DNA from: Candidatus Vicinibacter proximus
Lineage (GTDB): Bacteria; Bacteroidota; Bacteroidia; Chitinophagales; Saprospiraceae
Direction of reading: 5' to 3'
Length of the DNA: 64,000 nucleotides
NCBI GenBank assembly: GCA_016713905.1
Contig: JADJOE010000003.1
Span: 1,302,001-1,366,000 of the forward strand
This document shows positions 60,957-64,000 of this stretch, piece by piece. The notes under the pieces were generated by a model. That model was not told the DNA's origin. It saw nothing but the letters and a program-made list of their open reading frames with translations, and made no database searches. Made by a program: the position numbers and the translations under genes. Every line of letters starts with the position of its first letter. Positions within the stretch are counted from its first letter, which is position 1.

Positions 60957-61331
60957 TCATCCTCCACAGAACGTTTTAAACTTCTTAATATAAACCTCCC
61001 ATATGTCTTTTTGTTCCTGGACTTCATCGTCATCGCAGAAATCCGTAATCTCCAATATGGTTTCATTGGTAATGTCCGTTTTGTAAATTCTGAATTGAAG
61101 AAACTCTTCCTCCCGATCTACCCACTGATACTTAACCATTTCGTCTTCGATGTCCACAATCAGAGTTGCCTCTTCTGTGTCACCATCCCATGAAAAAGTA
61201 TAATGGTCTCCCACATTATCCACCTTATCACAAAACCAACGAATGATGGTAGTTGGTTGTGTTACAAAAAGATAAATAATCGATGGAGAGGCCTTGAACA
61301 TAAATTCTGTCTGAAATTGAACTCTTGCCAT
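60957..61331 (-). CDS. START-like domain protein
   Basis: The 124-residue protein has the START-like (SRPBCC) fold expected for Bacteroidota: VQFQTEFMFKASPSIIYLFVTQP, WFCDKVDNVGDHYTFSWDG, and YQWVDREEEFLQFRI, ending with a helix. Such proteins bind hydrophobic ligands; the role is unknown. It lies 72 bp upstream of the double AAA+ gene in the same direction, so it may be functionally linked. Confidence 0.88.
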   Translation of the reverse strand: MARVQFQTEFMFKASPSIIYLFVTQPTTIIRWFCDKVDNVGDHYTFSWDGDTEEATLIVDIEDEMVKYQWVDREEEFLQFRIYKTDITNETILEITDFCDDDEVQEQKDIWEVYIKKFKTFCGG

Positions 61332-61549
61332 GTTTATTTTTTATTGGTGGGATTGATGTATTTCGGGCAATATTAAATGGTTTATTTATTTTTTTATGTT
61401 TTTATGAACTTTTTTTATTGAGATTTCATTTATCAGTATGGTCTCAAAATGACTAATTCGGTGTAATTTCGTGACTTATTTCAATTGAAAAATGATAACA
61501 ATTAATTTAATTAATTGTTTATCAATAACTTAGAAGCTTACAACTACCC

Positions 61550-62419
61550 ATGCGGCAATTAAAAATCACCAAATCAATTACTAATCGGGAGAGTCAATCT
61601 CTTGAAAAATATTTACAAGAAATAGGAAAAGTTGACCTGCTGACTCCTGAGGAAGAGGTTGAATTGGCCAAACAAATCAAACAAGGTGATCAAATTTCTC
61701 TGGAAAAGTTGACAAAAGCAAATTTGAGGTTTGTAGTTTCAGTAGCAAAGCAATACCAAAACCAAGGTTTATCCCTATCCGATTTGATCAATGAAGGAAA
61801 TCTGGGACTTATTAAGGCTGCCCAACGTTTTGATGAAACCAGAGGATTTAAGTTTATTTCCTATGCTGTGTGGTGGATACGTCAATCCATCCTGCAGGCG
61901 CTTGCTGAACAAAGCCGTATTGTAAGACTTCCTTTGAATAAGGTTGGATCGTTGAATAAAATTAACAGGGCATTTTCTGAATTGGAACAAGAGTTTGAGC
62001 GGGAACCTTCTGCCGAAGAATTGGCAACAGTCCTTGAGATTCCTACAGAAGAGGTTGAGACAACCTTAGGTGTTGCAGCACGACACGTTTCCATGGATGC
62101 CCCATTTGTGGAAGGAGAAGACAATTCATTGCTGGATGTTTTAGAAAATGACAGCACACCTGCCACAGATTCTGTACTAGAATATAAGGATTCACTTAGA
62201 AAAGAAATAGAACGTGCTCTTGGCACTTTGACAGACAGACAAGCTGATGTAATCAAATTGTATTTTGGTATCGGTGTAGAGCATCCGGAATCATTGGAAG
62301 ATATCGGTGACAAATTTGGATTAACCCGTGAAAGAGTTAGACAGATTAAAGATAAGGCCATCAACAAGTTACGCTCCACTACAAGGAGTAAATTGTTAAA
62401 ACAATATTTAGGTAGCTAA
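61550..62419 (+). CDS. rpoD: Primary RNA polymerase sigma factor (sigma-70, Bacteroidota type)
   Basis: The 289-residue protein lacks the large region 1.1 and non-conserved region of the enterobacterial form, as is normal for Bacteroidota. It has region 1.2 (SLEKYLQEIGKVDLLTPEEE), region 2 with NLRFVVSVAKQY and WWIRQSILQALAEQSR, region 3 (LNKINRAFSELEQEF) and region 4 with ERVRQIKDKAINKLR at the end. It directs polymerase to TTTG-N19-TAnnTTTG promoters such as that of the initiator tRNA. It is monocistronic. Confidence 0.96.
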   Translation: MRQLKITKSITNRESQSLEKYLQEIGKVDLLTPEEEVELAKQIKQGDQISLEKLTKANLRFVVSVAKQYQNQGLSLSDLINEGNLGLIKAAQRFDETRGFKFISYAVWWIRQSILQALAEQSRIVRLPLNKVGSLNKINRAFSELEQEFEREPSAEELATVLEIPTEEVETTLGVAARHVSMDAPFVEGEDNSLLDVLENDSTPATDSVLEYKDSLRKEIERALGTLTDRQADVIKLYFGIGVEHPESLEDIGDKFGLTRERVRQIKDKAINKLRSTTRSKLLKQYLGS

Positions 62420-62562
62420 GGATACGGCCTAGGTTTATAGCTCATAATTTGATCCCATTCGTTATAATTTTAAGAGCGATTTCTTTAAATTGTTTTTGAC
62501 ATATTTTGAAGGATTTTGCCTTTGCCTGAATTCTTTTTGTCAACTTTGCAAAAATTTTTAAA

Positions 62563-64000
62563 ATGAATGCAAATCCGCTGGACCATCAATCCGCTCTTCA
62601 GGAATGGCGTGAAAAAGAAAAACAAGCTTTAGAACTCAGCAAACTAGTAGGTGAACTCCGTTTTGACCGTTCCATTGAAATTGTACTCTTCAGAAGGGAT
62701 CTTTTTGACATTAGACCATCTGAAATCATCAATATTCATCTTTTTTCAAAAAATTATATCGACAAACCCATTACGGTAGATTTAACCCTTTCTATAGTTA
62801 AAGTAATTTCACATATCCCGGATTTAAATCCATCTAAAATAGATATTGGCAGATTAGCCGCTGAATGGGAAACAGATAAAAATGAAAATCATAAGTTGGA
62901 AGATTTTATCCGAAATAAACTTTCGAAGGGGATTGGTGCTGAAAAAGACAAGGATCCGCATAGGGATGTTGTGCTTTATGGTTTCGGCAGGATTGGTCGA
63001 TTGGTGGCTAGAAGGTTAATCAGTTCGACCGGTCGAGGGGAACAGCTTTTACTTAAAGCAATTGTGATACGACCAAGTATGAAAGAACGGAAGGAGGAAA
63101 TTTTCAAAAGAATGTCCCTTCTTGAAACAGATTCCATACATGGAAATTTTCCCGGAACTATTGAGATTTTTCATGAGGAGTCGTTGGTTAAAATTAACGG
63201 TAACATTATACACATGATCTTTGCAAATGAACCTTCAGAAATCAATTATGAAGATTATGGTATTAAAAATGCATTATTGATTGACAACACAGGAATGTGG
63301 GATACGAAAGAGAAACTAAGCGCACACCTTAGACCTGGAATCGCACAAGTTATACTCACCGCTCCGGGCAAGGATATTCCAAATATTGTAGTTGGCGTCA
63401 ATCAAGATATTGTAGATCCTCAAAAGGAAAATATTTTTTGTGCCGCTTCCTGTACCACAAATGCCATTGTACCCATTATTCAAGTTATGGACCATAATTA
63501 TGGAATAACGAAGGGACATATAGAAACAGTTCATGCATATACCAGCGATCAAAATCTATTGGACAATTTCCATAAAAAACCAAGAAGAGGCCGAGGTGCG
63601 CCAATAAATATGGTCATAACAAGTACCGGAGCAGCATCTGCAGTTGCAAAAGTCCTTCCTCATCTAAAAGGAAAATTAACCGGAAATGCGGTTAGAGTCC
63701 CAGTACCGAATGTGTCACTTGCCATACTTAATTTAAGTCTAGACAAGGAGACCAATCTGGAAGAAATTTTGTCTACACTCAGAAAAGCAACATTGGTTGG
63801 AGAATTGGTTGAACAACTTCAGTATTCCAATTCGAACGAATATGTATCTAGTAATGCAGTAGGATCAACTGTTGCCTCCGTAATTGATGCTCCTTCCACC
63901 ATTTTGAGCAACGATGGGAAAACAGTAACCATTTATGCCTGGTATGATAATGAATATGGATATACCTGCCAAGTGGTAAGACTTGCCAAATATGTAGCCC
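62563..64000 (+). CDS. gap: Glyceraldehyde-3-phosphate dehydrogenase, long form (cut by window edge)
   Basis: The frame opens at ATG 62563 and is open to the window end (479 codons visible). An N-terminal extension of about 130 residues precedes the NAD-binding domain (YGFGRIGRLVARRL). The catalytic cysteine lies in ASCTTNA, followed by HAYTSDQN, the RAAA-like RRGRGAPINMVITSTGAA, and WYDNEYGYT near the edge. The extended form of about 480 residues is common in Bacteroidota. It oxidises glyceraldehyde-3-phosphate in glycolysis or gluconeogenesis. A CAACTTTG element at 62541-62548 could be a weak -7 box. Confidence 0.95.
   Translation, partial: MNANPLDHQSALQEWREKEKQALELSKLVGELRFDRSIEIVLFRRDLFDIRPSEIINIHLFSKNYIDKPITVDLTLSIVKVISHIPDLNPSKIDIGRLAAEWETDKNENHKLEDFIRNKLSKGIGAEKDKDPHRDVVLYGFGRIGRLVARRLISSTGRGEQLLLKAIVIRPSMKERKEEIFKRMSLLETDSIHGNFPGTIEIFHEESLVKINGNIIHMIFANEPSEINYEDYGIKNALLIDNTGMWDTKEKLSAHLRPGIAQVILTAPGKDIPNIVVGVNQDIVDPQKENIFCAASCTTNAIVPIIQVMDHNYGITKGHIETVHAYTSDQNLLDNFHKKPRRGRGAPINMVITSTGAASAVAKVLPHLKGKLTGNAVRVPVPNVSLAILNLSLDKETNLEEILSTLRKATLVGELVEQLQYSNSNEYVSSNAVGSTVASVIDAPSTILSNDGKTVTIYAWYDNEYGYTCQVVRLAKYVA

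Noticed and set aside
61882..62379. 165-codon minus-strand ORF opposite the sigma factor
   Set aside because: It is the antisense shadow of rpoD: serine-rich, with no recognisable domain.
62515..62548. Promoter pair for gap (TTTG and CAACTTTG)
   Set aside because: The -7 box lacks the initial T and the spacings to nearby TTTG elements are 16 or 22 bp, so it is mentioned only as weak.

Overview
The window is an AT-rich, gene-dense chromosomal segment of a member of the Bacteroidota, most likely of the Saprospiraceae or a close relative (lineage below phylum is inference). The evidence is a short (289-residue) primary sigma factor, a PorP/SprF-family type IX secretion (T9SS) protein, seven secreted proteins ending in T9SS sorting domains, a TraR/DksA-like protein of the Bacteroidota type, and promoters that fit TTTG-N19/20-TAnnTTTG rather than the enterobacterial consensus. 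No phage, insertion sequence, CRISPR array or integrase was found.

Region by region. (1) 1-10982 is one long minus-strand directon. It runs from a HEAT-repeat/cyclophilin lipoprotein through gcvT, a DUF1015 protein, an amidohydrolase, the Tex S1-domain protein and L-2-hydroxyglutarate oxidase to an acyl-CoA carboxylase/methylmalonyl-CoA mutase-like set: biotin carrier, mutase small-subunit-like protein and biotin carboxylase (cut by the window edge). (2) 11093-18443 holds a DksA-like protein, a short-chain L-threonine dehydrogenase, a membrane-anchored coiled-coil protein, a PolB-type 3'-5' exonuclease, a small T9SS cargo protein, RecQ and a DUF6089 outer-membrane protein. (3) 18794-25184 holds a subtilase, an SPFH protein / zinc-ribbon membrane protein / half-size asparaginase operon, a T9SS cargo protein and a YkuK-type RNase H-like protein. 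(4) 25411-29571 holds a DUF255 thioredoxin-fold lipoprotein, a PlsC acyltransferase, MsrB, a lipoprotein MsrA, and an initiator tRNA-Met with a clear promoter and terminator.

(5) 30020-45725 is a secretion-rich island: a conserved hypothetical protein, a PHB-depolymerase-like esterase, a membrane-anchored agmatine-deiminase-family enzyme, a CotH-like protein paired with an arylsulfotransferase-like protein, a metzincin with seven PKD-like repeats, and a choice-of-anchor-B-like protein. Five of these carry T9SS C-terminal domains. A 930-bp gene-free stretch of unusual composition lies inside it. (6) 45844-64000 is mostly housekeeping: enoyl-CoA hydratase, bactofilin with AtpZ and a small membrane protein, PorP/SprF, a cytoplasmic HtrA-like protease fused to a zinc ribbon and coupled to an unknown 437-residue protein, CorA, TerC, GNAT, LysS, a phosphate-selective-type porin, a double AAA+ ATPase with duplicated N-terminal domains, a START-like protein, the primary sigma factor and the start of a long-form glyceraldehyde-3-phosphate dehydrogenase.

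The most promising uncharacterised items are the double AAA+ protein (58245-60884), the coupled HtrA-like protease/partner pair (49012-51409) and the SPFH/zinc-ribbon/asparaginase operon (20582-23210). All functional calls rest on reading the sequence and remembered family motifs. No database search was run.
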